A DNA stretch of 35,364 bases from Verrucomicrobiales bacterium. Lineage in GTDB: Bacteria; Verrucomicrobiota; Verrucomicrobiia; Verrucomicrobiales; V1-33. This document shows, piece by piece, positions 1 to 9,485 of this stretch. A model generated the notes under the pieces. It searched no databases. It saw only the letters and a program-made list of their open reading frames with translations, and was not told where the DNA came from. The stretch covers positions 1-35,364 of the forward strand of contig CANHUG010000005.1 of NCBI GenBank assembly GCA_947462995.1, given 5' to 3'. The translations under genes and the position numbers were made by a program. Each line of letters opens with the position of its first letter. Within the stretch, counting starts at the first letter, position 1.

Positions 1-290
1 AGTTCAATGCTGCCCTTCCGGAGCACGCCGTCGATCTCGACCGCACAGTCGCGGAAGTCGGGTCCGGCCCCATGATTCCACCAGCCGAACTGGACGATGC
101 GGACCACCTGACCGTTAGTGGAGATGAAGTCGCGGCCGAAGTGGCCTGCGAACCAGCGGCTCTGCCATGCGAGTTCCGAGCCGGGCCGGACACTGGTGGA
201 TTCGGGGAACAGATCGGGACCCTCGCGCAGCCGGGCGGCGGCGAAGCTGGCCTCGCGGCGGTCCGCGTAGCGCTGCGCAGAGGGGGTCAC
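1..290 (-). CDS. DUF2851 family protein, 5' part only (runs off left edge)
   Basis: This ORF is absent from the track because it has no stop inside the window. Read on the minus strand from a GTG at 290, it stays open for 96 codons to the edge and contains GWWNHGAGPDFRDCAVEIDG. That matches the N-terminal signature of DUF2851 proteins (G..N.AGPDF..A.I.I.G....G.IE). The function of the family is not established. The GTG overlaps the stop of the upstream TIGR03790 gene in the sequence GTGA (290..287), so the two are probably translationally coupled in one minus-strand transcript. The start is inferred from this overlap; no ATG upstream fits better. The C-terminal part is missing, so completeness cannot be judged. 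Confidence 0.75.
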   Translation of the reverse strand, partial: MTPSAQRYADRREASFAAARLREGPDLFPESTSVRPGSELAWQSRWFAGHFGRDFISTNGQVVRIVQFGWWNHGAGPDFRDCAVEIDGVLRKGSIE

Positions 291-1861
291 GGTTGTTCGC
301 GGAGCTGTTTCAGGTAGGCGCGGGCAGCCTCGGATTCCGGAATGCGGGCGAATTTAGTGGCGGCCTCCTCAAGGACCTTGGCGGCGGCTTTGGTGTCACC
401 GTCGCGGCGCAGCGTAGAAGCGCGGGTCAGGGCGATGCGGAGTTGGTCTGCGGGGTCCTTGTAAGCGCCTTCGGCGAGCTTGAGCCACGGGCCAGCCTCA
501 CGCGCGGCAGCACCCTGCTTGCCTGTCTGAGAGCGGGCAGCGAGAAATTCGTAGATCGAACCGCTCTTGAGACTGGAACCGGCCTCCTGGAGATTTTTCG
601 TGAGGGCGTCGCGGTCGCCCGCGGCGCTCCAGCGTTGCGCAGCGAGACGGAGGGCGCGGTAGTCGGCGGAGACTTTGCGGTCGCCGCCGGTGTTGAGGGG
701 AAATGGCCGATAGAGAGGATCGCCGAGCATGGTAGTCATCCATGAGAGGGCCGGGGTGGCGCACCATGCGGCTTCCGAGACCATCCAGCCGGCGAGCAGG
801 CGGTCAGTCATCACGTCGAGGAATGTGCACATGCTGAGGTACGGTTCCCAGACATTACCCGGGGTGAAGGCGGCGCCGCGGGCGAGGAGCGGGGCACTCC
901 AGTAGCTGTTTGGGTTGGTCAGGGTGCTGGCGCTGAACGAATGGATGTGGCAGGCAACCGCGCCTCGGGCGAAGCGGAAGGAGGGATTGAGGAACGGGCC
1001 GTCGACGTGCTCCGTGTACCATCCGAAGTAGAGGGCGGCGTCCTTCATGGGGTAGCCTTTGGGAAATGTCGGCGCCCCGTGATCGACGGCCACGGGAATG
1101 CCTTTGGCGATGCAAAGCGCGCCGCAGTTGCGAATCCAGTCTTCTCCCTGCTTGTAGCCACCTTCGTTCTTCTGAGCGAGGTCGATGTAGGCCTTGCCGT
1201 AAAGCCCGCCGGCCTTTTCGACGGCGATGGCGTCATCGATGAGGCGGATGGCGGTGGCTTTATCAGGGCCGTCGATGCGGCCCGTCAGGAAGAGGGGAGT
1301 GAGGGGCGTCTTCCAGAATGGTTCCGGGTTGGTGAAGTACAGGTTCTTGATGGGCCCGTCGATCTTGCGGTCGAGGATACCGAAGCAGGCGAATTCCGAG
1401 TCGACGCTGGCGGCGTTGATTTCGAGCGGCTGCGGGGCGATCGGTTGGCCGGTTTTGGGGTCCTTGCCGTGGGATTGCTCGCTGATGCGGAGAGGGACGC
1501 CTTTGATGATGACGAGGACGCGGACGCTGGTCAGGACGGCGAGATTGCCTTCGTTGGGGACCTTCTGGGTGCGCCACCAGCCGCGGCTGGCAAACGCGGC
1601 CCGGAGCGGGCCTTCAATCTGGGTCGTGTAGACCTCACGGGTGATGGTCTCGGTGACCGGGCAGCGCAGGCCGACCTGATTCCCCGGAGCGATGCCGCGG
1701 GCCTTGATGTAGTATTCCGCGATCTCTTTCGATTCCGGAGAGTCGGAATTGAAGACGACGACCGTGCCATTGACATGATCAAAGGTGGGGGCCGCCTGGG
1801 CATGTGCGGCGCTGGCAGTGAAGAGGCTGAAAAGGACCGGAAGGAGCAGACGGATTCTCAC
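287..1861 (-). CDS. TIGR03790 family secreted protein
   Basis: A 524-residue protein with a clear signal peptide (MRIRLLLPVLFSLFTASAAHA, cleavage near residue 21). The N-terminal stretch VVVFNSDSPESKEIAEYYIKARGI is the typical opening of TIGR03790, a family of unknown function seen mainly in Verrucomicrobiota, Acidobacteriota and relatives. Other family-like blocks follow: LVIIKGVPLRI, SVDSEFACFG, and a His-containing GAVACHIHSFSA with a later MLGDPLYRPF near residue 385. The last ~130 residues are helical and repeat-like (RIALTRASTLRRDGDTKAAAKVLEEAATKF), suggesting a TPR-like tail. It lies 75 bases downstream of the giant secreted protein and overlaps the DUF2851 start by 4 bases. It is probably exported; no catalytic activity can be claimed. 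Confidence 0.85.
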   Translation of the reverse strand: MRIRLLLPVLFSLFTASAAHAQAAPTFDHVNGTVVVFNSDSPESKEIAEYYIKARGIAPGNQVGLRCPVTETITREVYTTQIEGPLRAAFASRGWWRTQKVPNEGNLAVLTSVRVLVIIKGVPLRISEQSHGKDPKTGQPIAPQPLEINAASVDSEFACFGILDRKIDGPIKNLYFTNPEPFWKTPLTPLFLTGRIDGPDKATAIRLIDDAIAVEKAGGLYGKAYIDLAQKNEGGYKQGEDWIRNCGALCIAKGIPVAVDHGAPTFPKGYPMKDAALYFGWYTEHVDGPFLNPSFRFARGAVACHIHSFSASTLTNPNSYWSAPLLARGAAFTPGNVWEPYLSMCTFLDVMTDRLLAGWMVSEAAWCATPALSWMTTMLGDPLYRPFPLNTGGDRKVSADYRALRLAAQRWSAAGDRDALTKNLQEAGSSLKSGSIYEFLAARSQTGKQGAAAREAGPWLKLAEGAYKDPADQLRIALTRASTLRRDGDTKAAAKVLEEAATKFARIPESEAARAYLKQLREQP

Positions 1862-1936
1862 GCCGCGAACATAACACCCGCCGCGGGAAGTGCCATCCCG
1901 GGATTGCCGAAAATCAGGGCTTGGCCGAAACGGGGT

Positions 1937-4900
1937 TCACGGCATGGTGACCACCCGGTAGAATCGCTTTGCGTCGCCCGCTGCCGCTGGTCCGGAGAGC
2001 GTCAGCGAGGCGTCCGTGGCGGTGACTGGCGCAGCCGAAGTCCACGTCACGAGATCCGGGCTGAACTGCAGGACATAGCGGCGGCCGGGGGTCGCAGTGA
2101 CCGTGACGTTGAAAGCAGCGCCGTCGCGGACAGTGCCGGTGCAGACGGTCAGGACGTTGGCGGCACCCGGGGATGGCAGCGTGAGCGGACCCGACGCCGA
2201 CCCTCCGTCCGGATAGCGGCCTTCGCTGAGATCCGGTGACTGGGCAGAAAAAGCGACAGAGTCGACTGCAAGCCCGTCGGGAGAGGTGAGCCTTAGGGTT
2301 TCCCCGCCGGCGCTGAGACGGAACGGAACATGGAGCTGACCTTGCGTGATGCCGTTCTGTTCGGGTTCGTTGTCGGCCCAGACGAGGAGGAAGCCGCCCG
2401 GGGCGATGGACGTGCCGTTGGGTATGCGGAAGCGAGCCGGTTCGGCGGGCGTGTCGGAGAGGAAGAAGCCGCCTAGCGCGACTGGGCTGGTCCCGGCGTT
2501 GTGGAGCTCGAACCAGTCCTCGAATTGCCCGTCAGCGGGGTCGGAGAAGGCCGCGGTGTTGTCGGCGAGCCATTCGTTGAATGTCACCAGAGGCAATGGT
2601 GGCGGACCGGTGACATTGACTGTTAGTGGGAACGAACCAGTGATGGCACCGGTGCGGGAAATGCCCTCGACGGTGAGCATGGAACTGGCGGCGTAGAACG
2701 TGAGCGGGAGACTCCATGCCGTCTGGCTGGTCCACGACGGCGTGTAGTCGATGCCGTTGATCCGGATGGCCTTGACCCCCGGCGGCGCGGTTCCGGTCAG
2801 GGTCACGATGCCGTCAGCATCGGTGATGGTGCTTCCGCCGGAGATGGCGAACGTGGTGCCCGGGTAGGCGGCGTTGAGCTGGCTGATGATGTAGCTGCGG
2901 CGGCTGCTGATGTAGGATTTGACCGTGGTGACCTGCGAAGCATTGGCGGCCACGCTGTTGACAGCTAGCCCCGCGACCATCGCATCAATGCGGGCATTGA
3001 CCAGCGCGGTGACCATGGGGCCGTCGACAGCGTCGCGGAAGGCGCACCACCATGCGCGGCGGAAGGCGGGTTGCGTCCGGAACTTGGTGCAGAGCGGGTC
3101 CTGCGTGTTCACTTCAAGGCCGGTGTTCGCGGCGTCTCCGACGAGGCCGAAGCTGAAGTCGATGTCCCACGCGGTCAGGGCCCATGGGCCGCGTTCCGGT
3201 TTGTAGAGGTACATGTTCTTGCCATAGGTGTAGCCCCATGTGTCCCAGTTGCCGGCGATGCGCTGGACGGCGAGCGCGCGGGCCCACGAATCCTGATCGA
3301 CGAGCGGGTCGACGGCGTTGAAGAAGGCAGGATCGGTGGCGCTGGTTCCGGTGTTGAAGGCGTCGACGAGCTTGCGGAATTCGCCCCAGTCGTTCCCGGA
3401 GGCAGTGGAACGGAGCGCCCACTGATAGCGGTACGCCGCATCCTTGTGGACTCCGCCGGTGGTCGTGCGTTTCGTCAGGAAGGCACGGAGCGTGGTGCCG
3501 AAGGTGGCACCATTGTCGGCGTACTCGATCCAGTCCTGGGCCTTGTGCAGTCGGCCGTTGTCGTCGCCCGGCCAGTAGCTGTCGATCCATGCGCCGCTCG
3601 GCTGCTGGGTGTCTTCGAAGACCGTCTGGCGCTGGGTGCCGTTGATCACGACGCGGCAGAAACGCCGGTGAATGCTGGGCAGGCCGATTCTCCGGGCAAT
3701 CCACCAGATGGTCTGCTCGCGGATCAGCGAAAGATCGTCGCCGAAGGTGCCGGGACCGGCCAGGATGAAGTCGGTTTCTCCGAGATATCGGTCGTCGGAC
3801 GGCATGTTGACATCGTAATCGCAAGGCACGCCGGTCGGTCCGGTGAAAGCACTGGTGTGCCACGGACTGCCGCTGTACTGGGCCCCGGCGTTGTAGATGA
3901 CGCGCTGGTTGTTAGGCACGAACGTGACATCGAGGGCAGTGTTGCTGTTCTTGTGGCGGCTGGCCCAGAGATTGCTAGTAGCCTGGGTCATCCAGAAACG
4001 GTACGCGGCCAGATTGCCGGCCGGCATTGGATCGCCCCAGCGGATGAGGGCCTCCCGGCCATCGGCGGGGAATGTCGAGGACGCTCCTGGGGAATCGAAA
4101 GCCGTGATGGTGAACGCAGCGAGCGTCCCGGCCGACTGGGCCGGGATTTCCGCACTGAAGAGACCGCCGCCCCGGTAGTTCATGACGACGGTGTTGAGAG
4201 TGGTCGCAGGATCGAGCCGGTAACGCAGCAGAGCGAGGCCGATGCGGTCCGGATCGGCAAGTCGGGCGAAAACGGTGGCCGTTTCGTTCGCCTGCGGGAG
4301 AACCGGGAGGTGGGTGACGCCGCTGATGGCGGGCCCGGCATTCGCGATGGCTGTGGAATTGGGAGTACCGGGTGTACCCGCCGTGAAGCCGGGAGGGAGG
4401 ATGCTGCCCGTAGCTTCGAGAACACCGCCGGCGAGGCGAAGCAGGATCTCTGGATGCCCGCGAAGCCAGCGGACCCGAGCCCGGATGGTGGCAGTCGCAC
4501 CGTTGGTTAGTGCGGTGGTGAGTGGCACCGAGAGCCGGTTGCCGGCAAGATCGCCGCGACCGGCGGCGCGGATGTGGAGGCAGGAGTTGCCGGCGAACCC
4601 TGGCGACTCCAGCGAACTGGCGTCGTGGGTTCCCTGCAGGAGCCAGTTGGTGGTGCCGTCTTCGAAGCCGGGATTAACAACGACATTGGCACCATTGCCC
4701 TGTATGACCTCGATGGCATCGATGAGGCATTCGCCGGCCCCCAGCATCATGACGTGGAGCCGGTCGATGACCGAGCCGCTGCCGTTGTCCATGACGCCGG
4801 TATTCTGGATGGTGACCCATTCCGTTGGAACGACGGGTCGGCTGTCCTGCCAATTCGCGGCGAGTCGACCGTCACTGCGCAGGTCGGTCTTTTCGAGACT

Positions 4901-7900
4901 GGATCCGCCGCCGTCACTCGACTGGCCCCAGCGTCCGCCTGTGCCGTAGGTGACTTCATCGATCACTGGATAGTTGGTGCCGGGAATACCGCCTTCGATG
5001 GTCGGGACTGGACGCTCGAGCCGGATGCGTTCGCCGGTGTTGCGGTTGAGCGAACCATCGAAGGCCGTCACGGCGAGAGCTGCGCCTGGAGCGAGCGAGG
5101 GCGCGCCCAGGGCCGGGAAATCATAGCTAATGCCGCCCCGGAGCCGCCAGCCGGAAAGGTCGAGCGGCTGCGCGGATGTGTTGGTGACCTCGACAAAAGG
5201 AACCTGACTGCTGCCCGCGGGAGGCGCGTAGAAGATCTCGGAAATCACCGCGGCCGGAACAGCGGCTGACGCGTTAGGATTTCCCGGCGTCGGGGCAGTG
5301 AGAAACGCAAAGGAAGGGGCCCCGTCAGGAACACGGCCCCATGACTGGCCTGTGATCTGAGCACCGAAGCGGTGGCAGTCGAGGATTCTCCCGCCACCGG
5401 CTTCTGGGGCGCGGAAATAGACGGTGTCGCCGCCAGTCCGGAGCCCGAATCCGAGATCCGGGGCAGCAAAGGAGAGGAGGGCTCCCGGCGCAAGGCTGGT
5501 GCCAGGCGGCAGGGCGAACTTCACGGTGTCAGGGTCATCGCTGAGCGTGCAGCCGGAGAGATCGACGGCAGCGCTGCCGGTATTGACGAGTTCAATGAAG
5601 TCGGGGACGGACCCGGAAGCGGAGATTTCGTTGATGACGACCGCGCGGTAGGGATCCGGGGTGGATGGCTCGGCCGCGCCGGGGGAACCGTCAGGCTGGA
5701 AGCTCGCGTCCCACGCGCGGGGATCGTTCATGCCATAGCTGGGACGAGCGAGGACGAGCGATGAACCGGCTCCGTCGGCAGCGGGAGGCCATGGGTGATT
5801 GGAACCGTAATCGACCTCAAAGACGACGGCGTTGGAAATGTCGCGGAGCCGGAGTTGGCCGCCGCCGTTGTTGAGGGCCCCGTTCCACGGACCTAGCACA
5901 GACGACAGACTGTATGCTGCAGCGACATCGGCCGGGACCGCTGCAATGACGAGACGGCCTCCAGCCGGAATCGAGGTTCCTGCGGGGAAGGCGAATTCCA
6001 CTTCCCCGGTGATGCGGCAGCCAGTGAGGTCTTCGGCCCACGGCTGGGAATTGTACAACTCGATGAACTCGAGATTCCTGAGGTCCGCACGCTTGCGGGG
6101 GTTATAATGGATTTCCGAGAACGTGAACGGACCGCGGCGGGTCGCTGGCCCGGCTGGCTCGGCGGCGGGACGGACGAGTTCGAGCGGCGCAGGCACCGGT
6201 GGCGGCGCAGCGGTGAACGGTGCCTCGGCGGACGCGAGGATGTTCCCCGTCAGGTCCCGGACGCCGATAGCGGAAACAGCATACGCCTGCCCCACAGCGA
6301 GGCCACTGACTGTCAGGGTCACCATGCCCGGCAGTGGTCCGCCAGCGAATGAAGTGACAGTGCCACCGGGAATGAGGAACGAGGCGCCGGTGAGATCGAC
6401 CGGCTCGTTAAAAGTCAGCAGGATCTGGCTCGCAGCAATGGGGGCAGATGCACTGACAAGAACCGGGGGATTGGTGTCATTGACGTTGAGTCGGGCAGCC
6501 GCAGAAAGCGCGCCGCCGAACGGGTTGTAGATGATGCAGCGGAACTGAGCGCTGTGATCGGCGAGCGTAGCGGGATCGACCGTGATGGCAGGACCAGTGC
6601 CGCCGGGAACGTCGACGCCGTTCTTCTGCCAGCGGAACGAAGCCCCGGCGGCATCGGCGAGCGTCACGGAAAAGGTGGCGCTGCCGCCTTCATTGACTGT
6701 GACCGGCGCGGGCTGCGCGGTGATGACCGGGGCGCTGCCGGGCGTGGCACTGAGCCATGCGTTGTAGTGAGCGGTGACCGCGGATTCCGGGAGCGGATCG
6801 GCGTAGAGGGCGACTTCATCAAGGCTGCCCGGGAAGGATTCCTGAGTGCTCGGTCCGGCGGATCCGATGATGGCGGGAAGGTTGAGACCGCCGCCGAACG
6901 ACTGGGTGACGGGACCGAGAGAAGCGCCGTTGTGATAGAGCGTGGCCTGACCGCCGGAGATGACGATGGCGAGGTGCATGAGGCGGCCGATGCTGCTCGA
7001 GGGCAGCGTCCATGTGGGAGCGGACGATCCATTGAAGAACCAGATGCGGCTCCCGGCGGCATCGGCATGGAAGCTGAAGCGGGCCCCGCCGCCGGCGTCG
7101 TTGCGGACGGCGATGAGGCTGGGGTTGTAGGCGGCAGCGGCGCTCTGATAGACCCACATTTCAATGGTGCCGTCGCCATCGGCGAAGTCCCACAGCGGGT
7201 CTTTGCCGACGCTGACCCAGCCCGCGCCGTTCGAGCGCAGGCTTTTCACACCGATGGTGCGGCCGAGCGTGCTGTCGTGTGCGGCATCGCCGTTAATGGT
7301 GCCGCTGAAGGCAGGATTCCTGACATTGCGGACGGCGGGAGACGTGCTGCCGTCGACCGGAAAATAAGCGAACAGGGAAGGTTCCGCCTGGACGGCGCTG
7401 GCATAATAGGCACTGCCGGGAGCCGGACTGCCTGAAACAGTAAGAGTGGCAGCAGCGCTGGTGGTCGGGCCGTTGGCATTGGTGAGGACGCAATCGAAGA
7501 CCGCGCCGTTGTCAGCGGCGCTGACGGGGTCGATGACGAGATCGGGCTGGTCACCGCCGGGGATGATGGCCTCACCATTGCGCCGCCATTGATAGGAAAC
7601 CACCCCCGATCCGCTGACCGAGAAGCGTGCAGTGCCGCCGGCCATCGCGGTGAGGCTGGCGGGCTGGGAATTGACTACTGGGGGCTGGGTGGATGAGTTG
7701 TAGACGTTGAAGAAAGTGAAGGCTGCCCCCGCCTTGGCAGCCCCGGTCTTGTAAACCATCCCGACGCGCGCGTTGGAGAAAGCCGTCTGGTAGTTGACGG
7801 CTGCACCCGGAATCTGCTGCCATGGATCGGCAGCCGCGGCCTTGAAGAAGAAGTTGTAGGTGTCGGTTGCCCCACCTTCCGTGATGACGACGCGGAGGAA

Positions 7901-8368
7901 GACGCTGGCCGCGCTGGTCGCAATTGCATTGTTAGGAACGTTGTCGCCGAGGCCCTGAAGGCGGACTGCACGGGCGGTAGGGTCCCAGTTGTCGAGTCCG
8001 AAACTGATATCCGGCCGCGCTCCGTTGGGACCACCGTAGAACGTCAGACCGGCGACCTGGTTGTTCTGGGTGACGTTGTTGATGCGGACCTCAGTCTCGA
8101 CTGTCCATGTGCTGCCGACGGTCAGGCCGGTCGGAATCGCGGTCCATGCAATCGGCGCATTGGCCCGGGCAGTCCACATGTCAGTGTTGCCGCCGGCGGT
8201 GAAGTCCAGTTCGTCATTGGTGGCGTCGAACACCACATTTCCAAGTGCGGCGCTGGGAACATCGAGGAGAATGTCAGGACTCAGTGCTGCCTCGTCGAAA
8301 GATGTCTGCACGGCGGCGGACAAGGGGCAGGCCGCGAGCACGGCAAGCAGGAGGGTACGGATGGTCAT
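1937..8368 (-). CDS. Giant secreted multidomain protein: Ig/LamG/lamin-tail/CotH
   Basis: I place the start at the ATG at 8368 (MTIRTLLLAVLAACPLSAA), which begins a signal peptide; the track's 37 extra N-terminal residues do not look like protein. Length is 2143 residues. Approximate modules: concanavalin-like sheet 21-225; Ig-like 228-312 (SYQWRRNGEAI); LamG-like 330-545 (GTIEMWVYQ, GSLDEVALY); Ig-like 547-630 (FRWQKNGVDV); SbsA/Big-type 632-720 (ILLTFNEPVDL); lamin-tail domains 746-870, 906-1020 and 1036-1150 (SEIHYNP..LEFIELYN; VINEISAS; VISEIFYAPP); carbohydrate-binding-like 1184-1300 (NPGFEDG); beta domain 1343-1440; CotH-like 1450-1830 (VFEDTQQPSG, LTAWDIDFSFG); a fourth lamin-tail 1927-2050 (FNEWLADN); and a C-terminal sheet ending RFYRVV. 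There is no obvious PEP-CTERM tail. Likely an extracellular or cell-surface protein. CotH proteins in spore formers are protein kinases, but whether this copy is active is unknown. Confidence 0.88.
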   Translation of the reverse strand: MTIRTLLLAVLAACPLSAAVQTSFDEAALSPDILLDVPSAALGNVVFDATNDELDFTAGGNTDMWTARANAPIAWTAIPTGLTVGSTWTVETEVRINNVTQNNQVAGLTFYGGPNGARPDISFGLDNWDPTARAVRLQGLGDNVPNNAIATSAASVFLRVVITEGGATDTYNFFFKAAAADPWQQIPGAAVNYQTAFSNARVGMVYKTGAAKAGAAFTFFNVYNSSTQPPVVNSQPASLTAMAGGTARFSVSGSGVVSYQWRRNGEAIIPGGDQPDLVIDPVSAADNGAVFDCVLTNANGPTTSAAATLTVSGSPAPGSAYYASAVQAEPSLFAYFPVDGSTSPAVRNVRNPAFSGTINGDAAHDSTLGRTIGVKSLRSNGAGWVSVGKDPLWDFADGDGTIEMWVYQSAAAAYNPSLIAVRNDAGGGARFSFHADAAGSRIWFFNGSSAPTWTLPSSSIGRLMHLAIVISGGQATLYHNGASLGPVTQSFGGGLNLPAIIGSAGPSTQESFPGSLDEVALYADPLPESAVTAHYNAWLSATPGSAPVITAQPAPVTVNEGGSATFSVTLADAAGASFRWQKNGVDVPGGTGPAITVDPATLADHSAQFRCIIYNPFGGALSAAARLNVNDTNPPVLVSASAPIAASQILLTFNEPVDLTGASFLIPGGTVTSFAGGPLPGMVTLTVSGLAVGQAYAVSAIGVRDLTGNILASAEAPFTAAPPPVPAPLELVRPAAEPAGPATRRGPFTFSEIHYNPRKRADLRNLEFIELYNSQPWAEDLTGCRITGEVEFAFPAGTSIPAGGRLVIAAVPADVAAAYSLSSVLGPWNGALNNGGGQLRLRDISNAVVFEVDYGSNHPWPPAADGAGSSLVLARPSYGMNDPRAWDASFQPDGSPGAAEPSTPDPYRAVVINEISASGSVPDFIELVNTGSAAVDLSGCTLSDDPDTVKFALPPGTSLAPGALLSFAAPDLGFGLRTGGDTVYFRAPEAGGGRILDCHRFGAQITGQSWGRVPDGAPSFAFLTAPTPGNPNASAAVPAAVISEIFYAPPAGSSQVPFVEVTNTSAQPLDLSGWRLRGGISYDFPALGAPSLAPGAALAVTAFDGSLNRNTGERIRLERPVPTIEGGIPGTNYPVIDEVTYGTGGRWGQSSDGGGSSLEKTDLRSDGRLAANWQDSRPVVPTEWVTIQNTGVMDNGSGSVIDRLHVMMLGAGECLIDAIEVIQGNGANVVVNPGFEDGTTNWLLQGTHDASSLESPGFAGNSCLHIRAAGRGDLAGNRLSVPLTTALTNGATATIRARVRWLRGHPEILLRLAGGVLEATGSILPPGFTAGTPGTPNSTAIANAGPAISGVTHLPVLPQANETATVFARLADPDRIGLALLRYRLDPATTLNTVVMNYRGGGLFSAEIPAQSAGTLAAFTITAFDSPGASSTFPADGREALIRWGDPMPAGNLAAYRFWMTQATSNLWASRHKNSNTALDVTFVPNNQRVIYNAGAQYSGSPWHTSAFTGPTGVPCDYDVNMPSDDRYLGETDFILAGPGTFGDDLSLIREQTIWWIARRIGLPSIHRRFCRVVINGTQRQTVFEDTQQPSGAWIDSYWPGDDNGRLHKAQDWIEYADNGATFGTTLRAFLTKRTTTGGVHKDAAYRYQWALRSTASGNDWGEFRKLVDAFNTGTSATDPAFFNAVDPLVDQDSWARALAVQRIAGNWDTWGYTYGKNMYLYKPERGPWALTAWDIDFSFGLVGDAANTGLEVNTQDPLCTKFRTQPAFRRAWWCAFRDAVDGPMVTALVNARIDAMVAGLAVNSVAANASQVTTVKSYISSRRSYIISQLNAAYPGTTFAISGGSTITDADGIVTLTGTAPPGVKAIRINGIDYTPSWTSQTAWSLPLTFYAASSMLTVEGISRTGAITGSFPLTVNVTGPPPLPLVTFNEWLADNTAAFSDPADGQFEDWFELHNAGTSPVALGGFFLSDTPAEPARFRIPNGTSIAPGGFLLVWADNEPEQNGITQGQLHVPFRLSAGGETLRLTSPDGLAVDSVAFSAQSPDLSEGRYPDGGSASGPLTLPSPGAANVLTVCTGTVRDGAAFNVTVTATPGRRYVLQFSPDLVTWTSAAPVTATDASLTLSGPAAAGDAKRFYRVVTMP

Positions 8369-8488
8369 GACGAAAAGGGGGATTTCCGGCCGAATGTGAC
8401 AGATTCGCCAGCGCGAGGAAAGCATTCCCGCACCGCACCCGCGGCATCCATCCCCTTCCCGCGGACCGCAGCCGGACACTCCGGCGGA

Positions 8489-9439
8489 TCAGTCCTCGTC
8501 CTTCAGTTCCGGCAGCCCTAACACCTGACGCGCGGTCTTGAAGTGTGTCTTGGCGACTTTGGCGAGGAACTCGGCTCCGCGGGCCGCCACCAGTTGCCCG
8601 GCGACGCCCTTGACCTGCGACGCCCCCCTCGGGAGCTTGACGCCGAGGCGCCGCGAAGCCTCGTCCATCCAGTCGATGAAGCGTTCGCGGGCAAGGATCG
8701 AGGCGGCGGCCACGGCGACATCGCTTTCTCCCTTTGTCCGCTGTTCGAGAATCATGCCGGAGTCCTTGGCGCGGGGCCCGATGGCGCGGCGCAGCACGCT
8801 TTCGTGGGCGAACTGGTCGCTGAGCGAACGCGGGCAATCGGGCCGCTGCTCAAGCAGGCTTTCGATGACCCGGCTGTGGCCCCATGCGAGGAGGCGGTTG
8901 AGGTTCTTGAACTTGCCGTAGAGGTCGTTGTAGCGCTCCGGACCCATGCTGATGACTTCGGTGGCGATGCCGGGAGTGTGGCGGATGGCGTCCGCGAGCT
9001 GGCGGATGCGGGCGTCCGAGCTGATCGCCTTGCTGTCCTGGACACCGGCGGCCATGAGGGTGCGGGCGATGGCGGCGTCCGTGAAGACCCCGGCAATGAC
9101 GAGCGGGCCGAAGAAATCGCCTTTGCCGCTCTCGTCGATGCCGAAGTGCGGGGTGAACATTTCCGGCTGGTGCACTTGCTCGTAGCCAACCCGTGCAGTG
9201 CCGAGAATCTCGGGTTCGAGGAGGAACTCTACGAATTCCGCGGTTCCCCTGCCCTGCACGAGGACCTTCGGGCCTTTTTGATAGACCGCGACGGTAGTCT
9301 TATCCTTGCGGGCAGCGTAGTGGGTGTATTCCTTCTCCTCGAAGGTCCAGCCTCGTTCACGCAGGAGCCCCCGCAGCTTCTCGACCTGAAGCAGTGTGAG
9401 CGGAGCAGTGAAGGAATTGCGGGCGGGGGAATCAGCCAT
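8489..9439 (-). CDS. rnhC: Ribonuclease HIII
   Basis: The start is the ATG at 9439 (MADSPARNSF), giving 316 residues, close to the usual ~300 of RNase HIII; the longer track ORF reads into the upstream glycosyltransferase region. Residues ~10-90 form the TBP-like substrate-binding domain that separates HIII from HII. The catalytic domain opens with HFGIDESGKGDFFGPLVIAG, carrying D102 and E103, followed by VQDSKAIS, LSDQFAHE (D208) and GESDVAVAAASILARERF (acidic ~238-240), consistent with the family's acidic active site. The enzyme cleaves RNA in RNA/DNA hybrids in the cytoplasm. It sits 46 bases downstream of the GT4 gene and 120 bases before the giant protein. Confidence 0.95.
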   Translation of the reverse strand: MADSPARNSFTAPLTLLQVEKLRGLLRERGWTFEEKEYTHYAARKDKTTVAVYQKGPKVLVQGRGTAEFVEFLLEPEILGTARVGYEQVHQPEMFTPHFGIDESGKGDFFGPLVIAGVFTDAAIARTLMAAGVQDSKAISSDARIRQLADAIRHTPGIATEVISMGPERYNDLYGKFKNLNRLLAWGHSRVIESLLEQRPDCPRSLSDQFAHESVLRRAIGPRAKDSGMILEQRTKGESDVAVAAASILARERFIDWMDEASRRLGVKLPRGASQVKGVAGQLVAARGAEFLAKVAKTHFKTARQVLGLPELKDED

Positions 9440-9485
9440 CGGATGGGAGCCATGCTGGCGATGCCGCGTGCGCCCGCCAGGGGAA

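Noticed and set aside
1937-2100. PEP-CTERM sorting signal at the end of the giant protein
   Set aside because: The C-terminus ends RFYRVVTMP with no PEP motif, hydrophobic helix or basic tail.
941-2239. 432-residue plus-strand ORF
   Set aside because: It lies opposite the TIGR03790 gene, is rich in Asp/Gly/Arg/Val from reversed codons, and has no recognisable motif; a GC-driven shadow.
3071-4510. 479-residue plus-strand ORF
   Set aside because: Antisense to the well-supported CotH/lamin-tail gene; composition is that of a shadow frame.
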